A stretch of DNA of 64,000 nucleotides from Prevotella sp. HUN102 (lineage in GTDB: Bacteria; Bacteroidota; Bacteroidia; Bacteroidales; Bacteroidaceae), in contig NZ_JIAF01000001.1 in NCBI RefSeq assembly GCF_000688375.1, positions 62,001 through 126,000 on the forward strand. The letters are read 5' to 3'. The translations under genes and the position numbers were made by a program. Below, piece after piece: positions 34,345 to 42,170 of this stretch; within the stretch, counting starts at the first letter, position 1, and the number at the start of each line of letters is the position of its first letter. The notes under the pieces are model-generated. The model ran no database searches. It was not told where the DNA came from and was given only the letters and a program-made list of their open reading frames with translations.

Positions 34345-34896
34345 TCAAAACAAGTCGGCCTGATTGAAAGGCAATGCCTTGTTCTGGTCTTTCTCTGAAA
34401 CCAATACCTCATTTGCAGAAACAGGCCATTCTATGCCGATGGTCTCATCGTTCCACCGGATGCTTGCCTCGCTCTGAGGCGCATAGACGTTGTCTACCTT
34501 ATAGGTAAACACAGCCTCGTCGGACAGTACCAAAAAGCCGTGTGCAAAGCCGCGTGGAATAAAAAGCTGCTTCTTGTTCTCTTCCGACAGTTCCACCATT
34601 ACGTATTTTCCCAATGTAGGCGAGTCCTTTCTCAGGTCTACGGCCACGTCGAGCACCTTTCCTTTCAGCACTCTCACGAGCTTGGCCTGCGAGAAATCTC
34701 CCTTTTGGTAGTGCAGTCCGCGAAGTACGCCGTAGCTTGATTTCGATTCGTTGTCCTGAACGAAATCCACGTGGTAGCCGATGTGCTCATCGAAGTCGGC
34801 CTGTTTCCATACTTCATAGAAATAGCCGCGTTGGTCGTTGAACACTTTAGGCTCTATAATCCATACTCCGTCAATAGCTGTTTTTATATATTCCAT
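34345..34896 (-). CDS. rfbC: dTDP-4-dehydrorhamnose 3,5-epimerase
   Basis: A 183-residue RmlC-type cupin from the ATG at 34896 (MEYIKTAIDGVWIIEP). The family motifs are present: DQRGYFYEVWKQADF, VQDNESKSSYGVLRGLHYQ with the active-site His, KVLDVAVDLRKDSPTLGKY with the catalytic Asp partner, and IPRGFAHGFLVLSDEAVF. It epimerises dTDP-4-keto-6-deoxyglucose on the way to dTDP-rhamnose. The matching dehydratase rfbB is 11.5 kb away and rfbA and rfbD are not in the window. The in-frame upstream start at 34944 is rejected because the promoter box lies within it. Confidence 0.95.
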   Translation of the reverse strand: MEYIKTAIDGVWIIEPKVFNDQRGYFYEVWKQADFDEHIGYHVDFVQDNESKSSYGVLRGLHYQKGDFSQAKLVRVLKGKVLDVAVDLRKDSPTLGKYVMVELSEENKKQLFIPRGFAHGFLVLSDEAVFTYKVDNVYAPQSEASIRWNDETIGIEWPVSANEVLVSEKDQNKALPFNQADLF

Positions 34897-34917
34897 AAGT
34901 ATTAAGTTTGAATAACG

Positions 34918-34925
34918 CAAAGTTA
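34918..34925 (-). promoter_or_regulatory. -7 box TAACTTTG for rfbC
   Basis: Minus-strand TAACTTTG is 21 nt upstream of the ATG at 34896. Confidence 0.6.
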
Positions 34926-35019
34926 TAAAATAATATTCAAACAATGAAGCCTTGGAATGATATTTGTGAAATTAATTGAGTTTTAGTTTCTTTGGCTTGG
35001 AGATTAGAGATAAAATAAT

Positions 35020-35027
35020 TAAATTTG
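35020..35027 (+). promoter_or_regulatory. -7 box TAAATTTG, 5 nt before the HU-SPOR start codon
   Basis: TAAATTTG with TTG at 34997-34999 and a 20-nt spacer. The expected transcription start would be within 1-3 nt of the GTG at 35033, giving a leaderless or near-leaderless mRNA. Confidence 0.5.
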
Positions 35028-35032
35028 CAGAC

Positions 35033-36022
35033 GTGATTAGAATCGACCGACATATTGAGATCCTTTTACTCGAGAACGACTGTGTGATTGTTCCCGGGCT
35101 TGGTGGCTTTGTAGCCCACCAGATAGAGGCGCGTTATGATTCTGATGACGCACTTTTCCTGCCGCCTTTCCGAACCGTTGGCTTCAATCCCGTGCTTACT
35201 ATGAACGACTCCCTTCTGGCACAGTCTTATTCGGAGGCATACGACGTGAGCTATCCGGAGGCTTTGAAGCTCATCGAGCAGGAAGTGGACGAGATTGAGC
35301 ACAGGATTGAGAATGAAGGGACTGTTGAACTGAACGACTTAGGACGGCTTTTCAAGAACAGTGAGGGCAAACTTACGTTTGAACCGTATGAAGGTGGCAT
35401 ACTTACCCCGTCCTTCTATGGGCTGAGCAGCTATGAATTTTCAGCAGTCAAGCTCGGGAACAAGACAGAGAAGGTGGACGTCAGCATTGCCGATGCCGCC
35501 GAAAAGAAGGATGTCAAGGAAAAGATTGTCTATCTCTCTACCAGTAAGTCGGGCGAAAAGCGTGTGAACATCAGCTATAAAGCACTTCGGGATACGGCGA
35601 TAGCGGCAGCAGTTCTGTCGTTTGTGTTCATCGTGGGAATCAATGTTCAGAAGCGAAATGGCGTGAGCGACCAGCCGGTTAAAAGCGGCGTCTTGTATAA
35701 TTTGTTTGATTCGAGCAGTTCAGAGAAGGACGTTGAGGCAGCGGAAATAAGGAAAGAAGTGCAGACTGAAAACACGAAAGCCGTTCAGAAGCACTACTGG
35801 TCTATCGTGTTGGCGAGTCACGTAACTGCGGCGAATGCCGAATCATTCATAGAGAAATTGACCGATAAGGGATTCAAGGAAGGTCATTTGCATTCAGGAA
35901 GTGGCAGCTTGAAGGTTTTGTACGGCCATTTTGAAACGGCTCAGCAGGCTGTTGATGAACTAAACAAACTAAGACCTAATCCTGAATTCAAGCAGTCTTG
36001 GATATTGGAAGTAGGAAAATAA
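35033..36022 (+). CDS. Inner membrane protein with HU-like DNA-binding domain and SPOR domain
   Basis: A 329-residue protein from the GTG at 35033 (MIRIDRHIEILLLENDCVIV). Residues 1-130 match the bacterial CCDC81-like HU domain (DCVIVPGLGGFVAHQ, FNPVLTMNDSLLAQSYSE, GTVELNDLGRLFKNSEGKL). One transmembrane segment lies at about 189-208 (AIAAAVLSFVFIVGI). A SPOR domain lies at about 257-329 (YWSIVLASHVTAANAESFI to SWILEVGK). SPOR domains bind denuded septal peptidoglycan, so the protein would put its HU part in the cytosol and its SPOR part in the periplasm. The frame is open upstream to a TTG at 34976, but family proteins start at this point. Confidence 0.85.
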   Translation: MIRIDRHIEILLLENDCVIVPGLGGFVAHQIEARYDSDDALFLPPFRTVGFNPVLTMNDSLLAQSYSEAYDVSYPEALKLIEQEVDEIEHRIENEGTVELNDLGRLFKNSEGKLTFEPYEGGILTPSFYGLSSYEFSAVKLGNKTEKVDVSIADAAEKKDVKEKIVYLSTSKSGEKRVNISYKALRDTAIAAAVLSFVFIVGINVQKRNGVSDQPVKSGVLYNLFDSSSSEKDVEAAEIRKEVQTENTKAVQKHYWSIVLASHVTAANAESFIEKLTDKGFKEGHLHSGSGSLKVLYGHFETAQQAVDELNKLRPNPEFKQSWILEVGK

Positions 36023-36029
36023 TAGACTT

Positions 36030-36566
36030 ATGAAACGTGTCAGATGTCCCAAATGTGATAACTATATCACATTCGACGAAACAAAGTACCAGTCCGGACA
36101 GAGATTGGTATTCGAATGTCCAAGTTGCAGCAAGCAGTTCGGCATACGCATCGGTGTGTCAAAACTTCGCAAGACGCAGAAAGAAGAAAACAATACGGGC
36201 ATTGAAGAGCCGGATGAAGCTGAATATGGGTATCTACACGTGATAGAAAATGTATTTCACTATCAGCAAAACATTCCCTTGCACTTCGGTGAGAACCTGA
36301 TAGGACGCTATCAAAAGGGAAATCCGGTGAACTGTCCTATTGAAACGGTAGACCCCAGCGTGGATTTGACCCACTGTGCCATAACGGTTTCAAAGGATAA
36401 GAAGGGAAATGTGAAGTACGTGCTGCGGGACGGTCCTTCCTATACCGGCACTTTTGTGGATAACGATATTCTTGCAGACAACGAACGACGTGTGATTGAG
36501 AATGGAACGCTGTTCACGCTTGGCGCAACAAGCATTATCCTTCGCACACAGTCAGAAGAAGAATAA
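36030..36566 (+). CDS. Zinc-ribbon and FHA domain protein
   Basis: A 178-residue cytosolic protein 7 nt after the HU-SPOR gene. The N-terminus is a zinc ribbon (CPKCDNYITF ... FECPSCSKQFG, residues 6-37). The C-terminal 95 residues form an FHA domain (IPLHFGENLIGRYQKGN with Arg, VDLTHCAITV replacing the SxxH motif, and LRDGPSYTGTFVDN with the N-terminal part of the NG motif). FHA domains bind phosphothreonine, so this may read Ser/Thr phosphorylation and act with the membrane protein before it. No kinase is encoded nearby. Confidence 0.82.
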   Translation: MKRVRCPKCDNYITFDETKYQSGQRLVFECPSCSKQFGIRIGVSKLRKTQKEENNTGIEEPDEAEYGYLHVIENVFHYQQNIPLHFGENLIGRYQKGNPVNCPIETVDPSVDLTHCAITVSKDKKGNVKYVLRDGPSYTGTFVDNDILADNERRVIENGTLFTLGATSIILRTQSEEE

Positions 36567-36633
36567 GTCTTCAAAAACAAATTAAAGCCTCTTAATTAGA
36601 ATAAATATATTTGCACCGAGCGTGCAAACGTAT

Positions 36634-36641
36634 TACTTTTG
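36634..36641 (+). promoter_or_regulatory. -7 box TACTTTTG before the carboxypeptidase-D-like gene
   Basis: TACTTTTG is 23 nt upstream of the ATG at 36665. A second box, TATATTTG, lies at 36606-36613. Confidence 0.5.
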
Positions 36642-36664
36642 TCCCATCATTTACAATTTAAAAG

Positions 36665-37138
36665 ATGGGTAGGCACATAGCATTCTTTATATTGTTCCTT
36701 GCAGTTGCGCTGCCGTCTTTCTCTCAAAGGAAAGGCGTCATTGTCAGTATGGAGACCGGTGTACCCATCAGGGATGTTAAAATTTATACGAACAACGGTC
36801 AGATAGATTCCACCAACTATCGGGGAGAGTTTCAAATCAAGAAGGATTTTTCCAGTATTACGATTGCCAAGGCCAGTTTCGTGAGTTTAACCCTGAATCA
36901 TTATGAAATGACCGATACCATTCAGCTGCTTCCCAAATTCAATACGCTGAACGAGGTAATCGTATGGGGAAAACGAAAGGAGACAACGCTGAATATAAAC
37001 AGGGCAATAGGCGATTTAACCCAATATTATACACCGAAGCCCGGACTGAATTTTGACGTCATTTCGCTTTTCAGAAGACGGCAAGGCCTCAGTAAAAAGG
37101 AAAAACAGAAACACGATGAAATCATAGACACCTATTAA
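36665..37138 (+). CDS. Exported protein with carboxypeptidase-D-like domain
   Basis: A 157-residue protein with signal peptide MGRHIAFFILFLAVALPSFS. Residues about 22-100 look like a CarboxypepD_reg-like beta-sandwich (VIVSMETGVPIRDVKIYTNN, GEFQIKKDFSSITIAKASF, MTDTIQLLPKFNTLNEVIVW), the type found at the N-terminus of TonB-dependent receptors and in free-standing periplasmic proteins. A basic C-terminal tail follows (FRRRQGLSKKEKQKHDEI). No receptor barrel follows, so this is a stand-alone small protein of unknown role. Confidence 0.78.
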   Translation: MGRHIAFFILFLAVALPSFSQRKGVIVSMETGVPIRDVKIYTNNGQIDSTNYRGEFQIKKDFSSITIAKASFVSLTLNHYEMTDTIQLLPKFNTLNEVIVWGKRKETTLNINRAIGDLTQYYTPKPGLNFDVISLFRRRQGLSKKEKQKHDEIIDTY

Positions 37139-37187
37139 GTTTACCTGTTTGCAGAATTTTCCAACTTGATGTTTATGTTTGAAAAAG

Positions 37188-37259
37188 TTGTGCATATTGC
37201 TGAATGTAAGCCTCTTGATGATTATTCGTCATTGAGTTTACATTCAGCAATATGCACAA
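37188..37259. terminator. Perfect 22-bp inverted repeat between convergent genes
   Basis: Arms TTGTGCATATTGCTGAATGT+AA (37188-37209) and its exact complement (37238-37259) enclose a 28-nt loop that has its own ATGA/TCAT pair. It lies between the plus-strand gene ending at 37138 and the minus-strand maoC-like gene ending at 37350, so it probably ends transcription from both sides. T-runs are weak, so an additional function is possible. Confidence 0.65.
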
Positions 37260-37349
37260 TTTGTATATAAGTTTCCTCAAAAATCAGCATCATCTCTGAA
37301 GAAACGTAAGGATTCTTCCGACAATCTTGTCGGCAAGTATAGCTGAAAA

Positions 37350-37814
37350 CTATTCAAAATAATAGAGGAAGGTTGCAATACCCTCGAGTGCGGGCTTGCG
37401 TTCGCCTTCTATTTCAATCTGGAACTTGATGCCGGCCTTGCATACGCCACGCAGATTCTCAATGGAATGAAGCGTTGTAACGAGACGGACGCGCGAACCG
37501 GTAATGACCGGACAGCCGAAACGCATCTTGTCCATACCGTAATTTACCATCATTTTCAGATTCTTCACTTCGATAATCTCGTTCCACATCTTTGGCAATA
37601 ACGAGAGCGTGAGATAGCCGTGAGCGATAGTGCTCTTGTAGGGGCTTTCTTCTTTCGCACGCTCGGTGTCGATGTGAATCCACTGATGGTCGAGCGTTGC
37701 ATCGGCAAAGAGGTTGATTCTTTCCTGATCCACCTGTAACCACTCGCTTTCACCGAGCTTCTCGCCGAGGTGAGAAGCCAATTCGTCGTAACTATTAACG
37801 ATAAGTTTTCCCAT
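37350..37814 (-). CDS. MaoC-like dehydratase / (R)-enoyl-CoA hydratase
   Basis: A 154-residue hot-dog fold protein from the ATG at 37814 (MGKLIVNSYDELASHLG). It has the hydratase-2 catalytic motif FADATLDHQWIHIDTERA with Asp and His in the expected spacing, then STIAHGYLTLSLLP. The family hydrates trans-2-enoyl-CoA to (R)-3-hydroxyacyl-CoA, though many Bacteroidetes members have no assigned substrate. It is a single gene with a -7 box at 37911-37918, about 97 nt upstream. The ORF is open further upstream, but that part has no family likeness. Confidence 0.9.
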   Translation of the reverse strand: MGKLIVNSYDELASHLGEKLGESEWLQVDQERINLFADATLDHQWIHIDTERAKEESPYKSTIAHGYLTLSLLPKMWNEIIEVKNLKMMVNYGMDKMRFGCPVITGSRVRLVTTLHSIENLRGVCKAGIKFQIEIEGERKPALEGIATFLYYFE

Positions 37815-38434
37815 TTTCTTTATTTGTTTGATTAAATTTCCTAATTGTTTTTTTAGGCGTAAACAAGCGCATAGCAATGCCATTTTTGCTCATTTACCCT
37901 ATGTTGTGTGCAAAGTTACTCAAAAAATCTGTATTGGCAAACTGAAATTCCTGCTTACTTGCAATCTGTGTTCTGGATAAATATCCCGAGTGTGAAATCA
38001 GTTGATGCGAGAATAAAGGAATAAGTTTACAAGAAACGTAGTTGAAAAGGGCAAAGTTTCAAATAAATTTGTATGTAGTTCTGCCATTTAGGCAAAGTTA
38101 TTCAATGGTACGAAATGTGTGTTTGTAACTAATTGAAAATCAGTTTGTAATATATTCGTTTCCAAACGTGCGAAGATTGCGCTGCATTCTTCGCACGTTT
38201 GCGTTGCAATCTTCGCAAGATTACATTGCATTTTTCGGTTACTTGAAAATCGTGTTTCCGTCAGTCGTCAGCGATAGTAGTTTTGCCGAATCGGAATGAC
38301 ACAATATCCTTAAAGAGAGCAAGCTGAATCAGGAATTGAATCAGGGCTTGTTCTCTCACAGGGATAGGTTAAGAGCTTTATATTTTCCGATTTACAACAC
38401 CTCTTATATAGGAGCGTGAAAGGGAACTTTGGGC
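37815..38434. other. Gap between maoC-like and YgiN-like genes
   Basis: Contains the maoC-like leader and -7 box (37911-37918, TAACTTTG on the minus strand) and TTCGCA locus D (38122-38251). The remaining 180 nt before the YgiN-like stop show no supported feature. Confidence 0.55.
38122..38251 (+). repeat. TTCGCA dispersed repeat, locus D (most complete)
   Basis: The left flank TTTGTAACTAATTGAAAATC (38122-38141) is followed by three hairpin modules (AAACGTGCGAAGATTGCGCT, GCATTCTTCGCACGTTTGCG, CAATCTTCGCAAG) and the right end GCATTTTTCGGTTACTTGAA. Both ends are conserved, so this copy defines the element at about 130 bp. Confidence 0.85.
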
Positions 38435-38719
38435 TTAAAACTCGAACTTTTCCAGTTTCAGTCCATTCTCTGTGAGTGCTTCCAACTTGGGAACAATCGT
38501 TGTGAAGTGTTCTGCCGAAGCGTGTTTGTCTATGCAGGCTTGGTCTTTCCACGTTTCGCAGAAGAGCATAGTGCGTGGGTTGGTGGTACTCTGGAAGAGG
38601 TCGTAACTGATACAGCCTTCGTCCTTACGTGATTGTTCTGCTAATTTGTGAGCCAATGCGAGTGCATCCTCAATCTTCACATCCTCTCTTAAAGAGAAAA
38701 AAGCATTAAATCTAAACAT
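38435..38719 (-). CDS. Antibiotic biosynthesis monooxygenase / YgiN-like protein
   Basis: A 94-residue ABM-type ferredoxin-like protein, MFRFNAFFSLREDVKIEDAL onward. Family features include the SRKDEGCISYDLFQS block, FCETWKDQACIDKHASAEHF with the conserved HxxxxHF pattern, and the short LEALTENGLKLEKFEF end. Relatives include quinol monooxygenase YgiN; many act on quinones or reactive aldehydes. It is a single gene with a -7 box at 38743-38750. Confidence 0.9.
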   Translation of the reverse strand: MFRFNAFFSLREDVKIEDALALAHKLAEQSRKDEGCISYDLFQSTTNPRTMLFCETWKDQACIDKHASAEHFTTIVPKLEALTENGLKLEKFEF

Positions 38720-38742
38720 ATTCTTTTTGTTTTTGGTACTTG

Positions 38743-38750
38743 CAAAGGTA
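38743..38750 (-). promoter_or_regulatory. -7 box TACCTTTG for the YgiN-like gene
   Basis: Minus-strand TACCTTTG is 24 nt upstream of the start codon. Confidence 0.6.
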
Positions 38751-38872
38751 AGGATTCTTTTTCATTTCAGAGCTTGTTTTAATGATTCACAACGATAAAA
38801 AACGATAAAATATTCGGCAGATAGCATTTCTTTATAGACTATTGTTGTAATTTTGTTGCCCCTTATTGATGG

Positions 38873-38977
38873 AAAATGGGGGATGGGAGATGTGAAAAGG
38901 GAGATGGGAGATGTTAAATGGAGGATGTGAGATGGGAAAGGGGAGATGTGAGATGGGAAATGAGGGATGGAATATAA
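38873..38977. repeat. Heptamer array (15 units, consensus GGGAGAT)
   Basis: Fifteen consecutive 7-bp units without slips, such as GGGGGAT, GGGAGAT, GTGAAAA, GTTAAAT, GGAGGAT, GTGAGAT and GGGAAAT. It ends 34 nt before the HAD start codon, in the position of its promoter or leader. Confidence 0.85.
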
Positions 38978-39011
38978 CAATGAGAAGTATTACAATAAAT
39001 ATAAACATATA

Positions 39012-39941
39012 ATGAGTTTCAAGAAAATATTGAGTAGAATAAAGAACTGGCTGCAAGGTCTGTCGTTCAGAACCGGTGTCATTGTGATGGCTTTGTGCCT
39101 GCCTTGCTATTTCATTTCGCTCGGTCTGCCGTGGCTTTTGGATATGGATGCAAGCAAGAAAGGCGCAATGTTCGTTGTGTTCTTTGGCTTGGCGAAAACG
39201 TTTCAATACGCGGGACTGACGATTCTCGGCAAGGAAGGCTACAAGCGATTGAAGGCAAAGTTGAAAGGGAATAAGCCCATAAGGCTGATTATATTCGATT
39301 TCGACGGTACTATCGGGGATTCCAGAGGGCTGATAACGCAGACGATGCTTGAAACGATAGACCGGCTTGGGCTGGAAAAACGGACGGAAGAGGAATGTGC
39401 GAGGACAATAGGACTGCCGTTGGCTGAATGCTTTTCGTCGATGATTCCGATGACTGATGAGAAAGCCGAGGAATGCGCACGTGTCTATACGGAGATTTGT
39501 TTGCGAAATAGTGTTCCCGGGGCTGTTCCGGCGTTTCCGAATGTTGTGGAAACCATCAGGAATTTGCACAGTCAGGGATACATTCTTACCATAGCAACCA
39601 ACCGCAGCAGGCTGTCGCTCGCAGATTTTCTCAACGATATGCAGCTCGCTGACTGTTTCAGCTTGCTCGTTGGCGTAGACGATGTTCAGCAAAAGAAGCC
39701 GAATGCCGAGCCTGCAATGAAGATTCTCGACACATTCGGGCTGAAAGCGAGCGAGGCCTTGATAGTTGGCGACACGGAATCGGATATTCTTATGGGCAAG
39801 AATGCAGGTGTAAGAACGTGTGGTGTTACTTACGGCACGGGCAAGGAAGAGGAATTGAAGAAGGCGGGAGCTGATTTCATCATCAACGATTTCAGCGAAT
39901 TGACAGGCATTGTGAGCCATTCCGCAAACGGAAGCAGATAG
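39012..39941 (+). CDS. HAD-superfamily phosphatase with N-terminal membrane domain
   Basis: A 309-residue protein from the ATG at 39012 (MSFKKILSRIKNWLQGL). Residues about 18-72 contain two hydrophobic segments (VIVMALCLPCYFISLGLPWL and MFVVFFGLAKTFQYAGLTIL). From about residue 90 it is a HAD hydrolase of the phosphoglycolate phosphatase/PGMB group: IIFDFDGTIGDS (nucleophile Asp), ATNRSRLS (motif II), QKKPNAEP (motif III Lys) and IVGDTESDILMG (motif IV). The start is set by an ATG after the heptamer array. The membrane anchor is unusual for this group, and the substrate is unknown. Confidence 0.88.
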   Translation: MSFKKILSRIKNWLQGLSFRTGVIVMALCLPCYFISLGLPWLLDMDASKKGAMFVVFFGLAKTFQYAGLTILGKEGYKRLKAKLKGNKPIRLIIFDFDGTIGDSRGLITQTMLETIDRLGLEKRTEEECARTIGLPLAECFSSMIPMTDEKAEECARVYTEICLRNSVPGAVPAFPNVVETIRNLHSQGYILTIATNRSRLSLADFLNDMQLADCFSLLVGVDDVQQKKPNAEPAMKILDTFGLKASEALIVGDTESDILMGKNAGVRTCGVTYGTGKEEELKKAGADFIINDFSELTGIVSHSANGSR

Positions 39942-40107
39942 AATCGGAACATTTTTTGCAAGGTCAGGTGTTTTCCTTGTGAACTTGTTCTCTCGTTCCC
40001 TTGTTCCCTCGTTTTCAATTCAGCTTGTTCTTATTTAGCTTTTGTCTAATTAGAGGTTTCGGGGTAAAAAGAACGTTAATTTATTATGATGTTTAATTGA
40101 TAAATTG
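39942..40107. other. Gap upstream of rubrerythrin
   Basis: Contains a five-unit inverted octamer array (39977-40016: TTGTGAAC, TTGTTCTC, TCGTTCCC, TTGTTCCC, TCGTTTTC) just after the HAD gene. The rest up to the -7 box at 40108 shows nothing else. Confidence 0.55.
39977..40016. repeat. Inverted octamer array (5 units)
   Basis: Five 8-bp units of the reverse-complement type (TTGTnnnC/TCGTnnnC), in strict phase. No facing partner array is visible. Confidence 0.75.
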
Positions 40108-40115
40108 TACTTTTG
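40108..40115 (+). promoter_or_regulatory. -7 box TACTTTTG for rubrerythrin
   Basis: TACTTTTG lies 190 nt upstream of the start codon, which implies a long 5' leader. The leader holds a possible stem (ACTGTCT/AGAgATAGT) near 40202-40222. Confidence 0.5.
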
Positions 40116-40305
40116 CAATACGAACAAGATAATTTGGATAAATTCCAATACTCGTAGTTTTACTGCCTGTAAATGAGGGTAAACGGAATTTAGAAAAACG
40201 CTCTACTGTCTTAAAAGAGATAGTGTTGCGTTGCGTCCGAGCCAATCGGAAACCAACAGATACTGAACAGGATTCAAGATTTTCATTTAATAAAACAAAA
40301 ACATT

Positions 40306-40959
40306 ATGAAGAAGAAGTTTATTTGCACCGTATGTGGTTATATGTACGAGGGTTCAGAGGCACCTGCTGAGTGCCCAGTATGCCACGTAAAGGCTGACAA
40401 GTTCAAGGAATTTAACCCTGAAGCATTGAAGGGCACAAAGACAGAGGCCAACCTTCAGACTGCTTTTGCAGGCGAGAGTCAGGCACACACCAAGTATCAG
40501 TACTATGCTTCAAAGGCACGCAAGGATGGTTACGTGCAGATGGCTGAAATCTTTGAAGAGACATCGCGCAACGAAAAGGAGCACGCAAAGCTGTGGTTCA
40601 AGTTCCTCCACAACGGCGACATTCCATCAACTCCTGAAAACCTCCTCGCTGCTGCCGAAGGTGAGAACTACGAATGGACTGATATGTACGACAAGATGGC
40701 TAAGGACGCTATGGAAGAAGGCTTCCCAGAGTTGGCAGTTAAGTTCCGTACAGTCGGTGCTATCGAAAAGAAGCACGAAGAGCGTTATCGTAAGCTCCTG
40801 AAGAACATCGAAGACAAGGTTGTTTTCGCCAAAGACGGTTCTGCCGTATGGCAGTGCATCAACTGCGGTCATATCGTAGTTGGCAAGCAGGCACCTGAAG
40901 TTTGCCCTGTTTGTGTGCATCCACAGAGCTTCTTCCAGATTAAGCCTGAGAATTACTAA
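40306..40959 (+). CDS. rbr: Rubrerythrin with N- and C-terminal rubredoxin domains
   Basis: A 217-residue peroxidase-type oxygen-stress protein. Residues 1-40 form a rubredoxin-like FeS4 site ([15 protein letters not shown]). Residues about 48-170 are the ferritin-like diiron four-helix bundle ([40 protein letters not shown], with the Glu and ExxH ligands). The last 38 residues are a second rubredoxin domain ([22 protein letters not shown]). Classical rubrerythrins carry only the C-terminal domain and reverse ones only the N-terminal. It reduces H2O2 with electrons passed through rubredoxin. Confidence 0.93.
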   Translation: MKKKFICTVCGYMYEGSEAPAECPVCHVKADKFKEFNPEALKGTKTEANLQTAFAGESQAHTKYQYYASKARKDGYVQMAEIFEETSRNEKEHAKLWFKFLHNGDIPSTPENLLAAAEGENYEWTDMYDKMAKDAMEEGFPELAVKFRTVGAIEKKHEERYRKLLKNIEDKVVFAKDGSAVWQCINCGHIVVGKQAPEVCPVCVHPQSFFQIKPENY

Positions 40960-40988
40960 AAGTCATTTAACCGACAGAACATACATCC

Positions 40989-41030
40989 TCCCACCTTCGC
41001 CGTTGTGCAGAGGTGGGAGGATTTTTTTGT
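40989..41030 (+). terminator. Terminator of rubrerythrin
   Basis: CCTCCCACCT and AGGTGGGAGG form a perfect 10-bp stem followed by ATTTTTTTG. Confidence 0.92.
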
Positions 41031-41126
41031 TTCATCGTGTCTTTGATGTAGACCTGCAATGCTTTGCGCAGTTATTTTTAAGACAGGAAAGCATAGGAAA
41101 GATACGATATTGTAAAAAAATATGTG

Positions 41127-41134
41127 TAATTTTG
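41127..41134 (+). promoter_or_regulatory. -7 box TAATTTTG for pabB-pabC
   Basis: TAATTTTG is 52 nt upstream of the ATG at 41187. Confidence 0.5.
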
Positions 41135-41186
41135 CGATTCATACACGATGCAATGATAAGTTTTATCGAAGGAATTGGATTTTACT

Positions 41187-42170
41187 ATGAAAATTTATCC
41201 GAAGGAAGAGGCGCAGACGCTGATGAACAGACTTGCCAAAGAGGGCAGGGAGTTTGTCTTTGCCGTTAGTTACGACCAGAGTCAGGCATATATTGTGGAA
41301 GCCGGGAAACTGGATTCCGATGAAATGATGGTGGCATTTCCCAATTTCAATAATATTCCTGAAAATGCTGAATGCAATTCCGATACCGTGGAGTGGGATT
41401 TTGATGCCCCGAACCGTGAACGGTACGAAGACAGTATTAACTTTGTGAAGGCGAATATGCGTGCCGGAAACAGCTATTTGGCAAACCTCACGTGCAAGGT
41501 TGAGATAAGAACAAACCTGACTCTCCGCGATATTTTCCTCCGTTCTAAGGCAATGTACCGCTGTTGGATCCGCAATCGCTTCGTATGTTTCTCTCCGGAG
41601 ATATTCGTTCGCATAGACAACGGAAAAATCAGTTCGTATCCGATGAAGGGAACGCTCGATGCCACACTTCCGAATGCCGAGGAAATACTGATGAGCAATG
41701 TTAAAGAAGCTGCCGAACACGCAACGATAGTAGACCTGATACGCAATGATTTAAGTATGGTTTCGGATGGAGTTGCCGTAACGAAGTATAGATACATCGA
41801 CCGACTTCAGACCAACAAGGGAGAGATATTGCAGACGAGTTCTGAAATCACGGGAAAACTGACCGACCATTACACGAGGAATATAGGCGATTTGCTGTTC
41901 AGGCTGCTCCCGGCAGGTTCCATTACGGGTGCGCCAAAACCCAAAACGATGGAAATAATCGCCGAGGCCGAAGCCTACGACAGAGGTTTCTACACCGGAG
42001 TGATAGGACATTACAAGGATGGGAATCTTGACAGTGCCGTAATGATAAGATTCATAGACGAGGAAGCTGGCAAATTCTATTATAAGGCAGGTGGAGGAAT
42101 CACGGCAAAGAGCAATAACGACGATGAATACAAGGAAGTAAAGGATAAAATCTATGTGCCGATTTATTGA
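41187..42170 (+). CDS. pabB: Aminodeoxychorismate synthase component I
   Basis: A 327-residue chorismate-utilising enzyme from the ATG at 41187 (MKIYPKEEAQTLMNRL), preceded by GAAGGA. It converts chorismate to 4-amino-4-deoxychorismate for folate synthesis. Core motifs are present: YPMKGTLDATL, VDLIRNDLSMVSDG, LPAGSITGAPKPKTMEIIAE and FYTGVIGHYKDGNLDSAVMIR. It is shorter at the N-terminus than E. coli PabB, as is usual in Bacteroidetes. It overlaps pabC by 17 nt. The glutaminase subunit PabA is not in the window. Confidence 0.94.
   Translation: MKIYPKEEAQTLMNRLAKEGREFVFAVSYDQSQAYIVEAGKLDSDEMMVAFPNFNNIPENAECNSDTVEWDFDAPNRERYEDSINFVKANMRAGNSYLANLTCKVEIRTNLTLRDIFLRSKAMYRCWIRNRFVCFSPEIFVRIDNGKISSYPMKGTLDATLPNAEEILMSNVKEAAEHATIVDLIRNDLSMVSDGVAVTKYRYIDRLQTNKGEILQTSSEITGKLTDHYTRNIGDLLFRLLPAGSITGAPKPKTMEIIAEAEAYDRGFYTGVIGHYKDGNLDSAVMIRFIDEEAGKFYYKAGGGITAKSNNDDEYKEVKDKIYVPIY

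Noticed and set aside
38832-39920. A 362-codon minus-strand frame over the HAD gene
   Set aside because: The HAD gene shows all four catalytic motifs; the antisense frame starts inside it and ends in the heptamer array.
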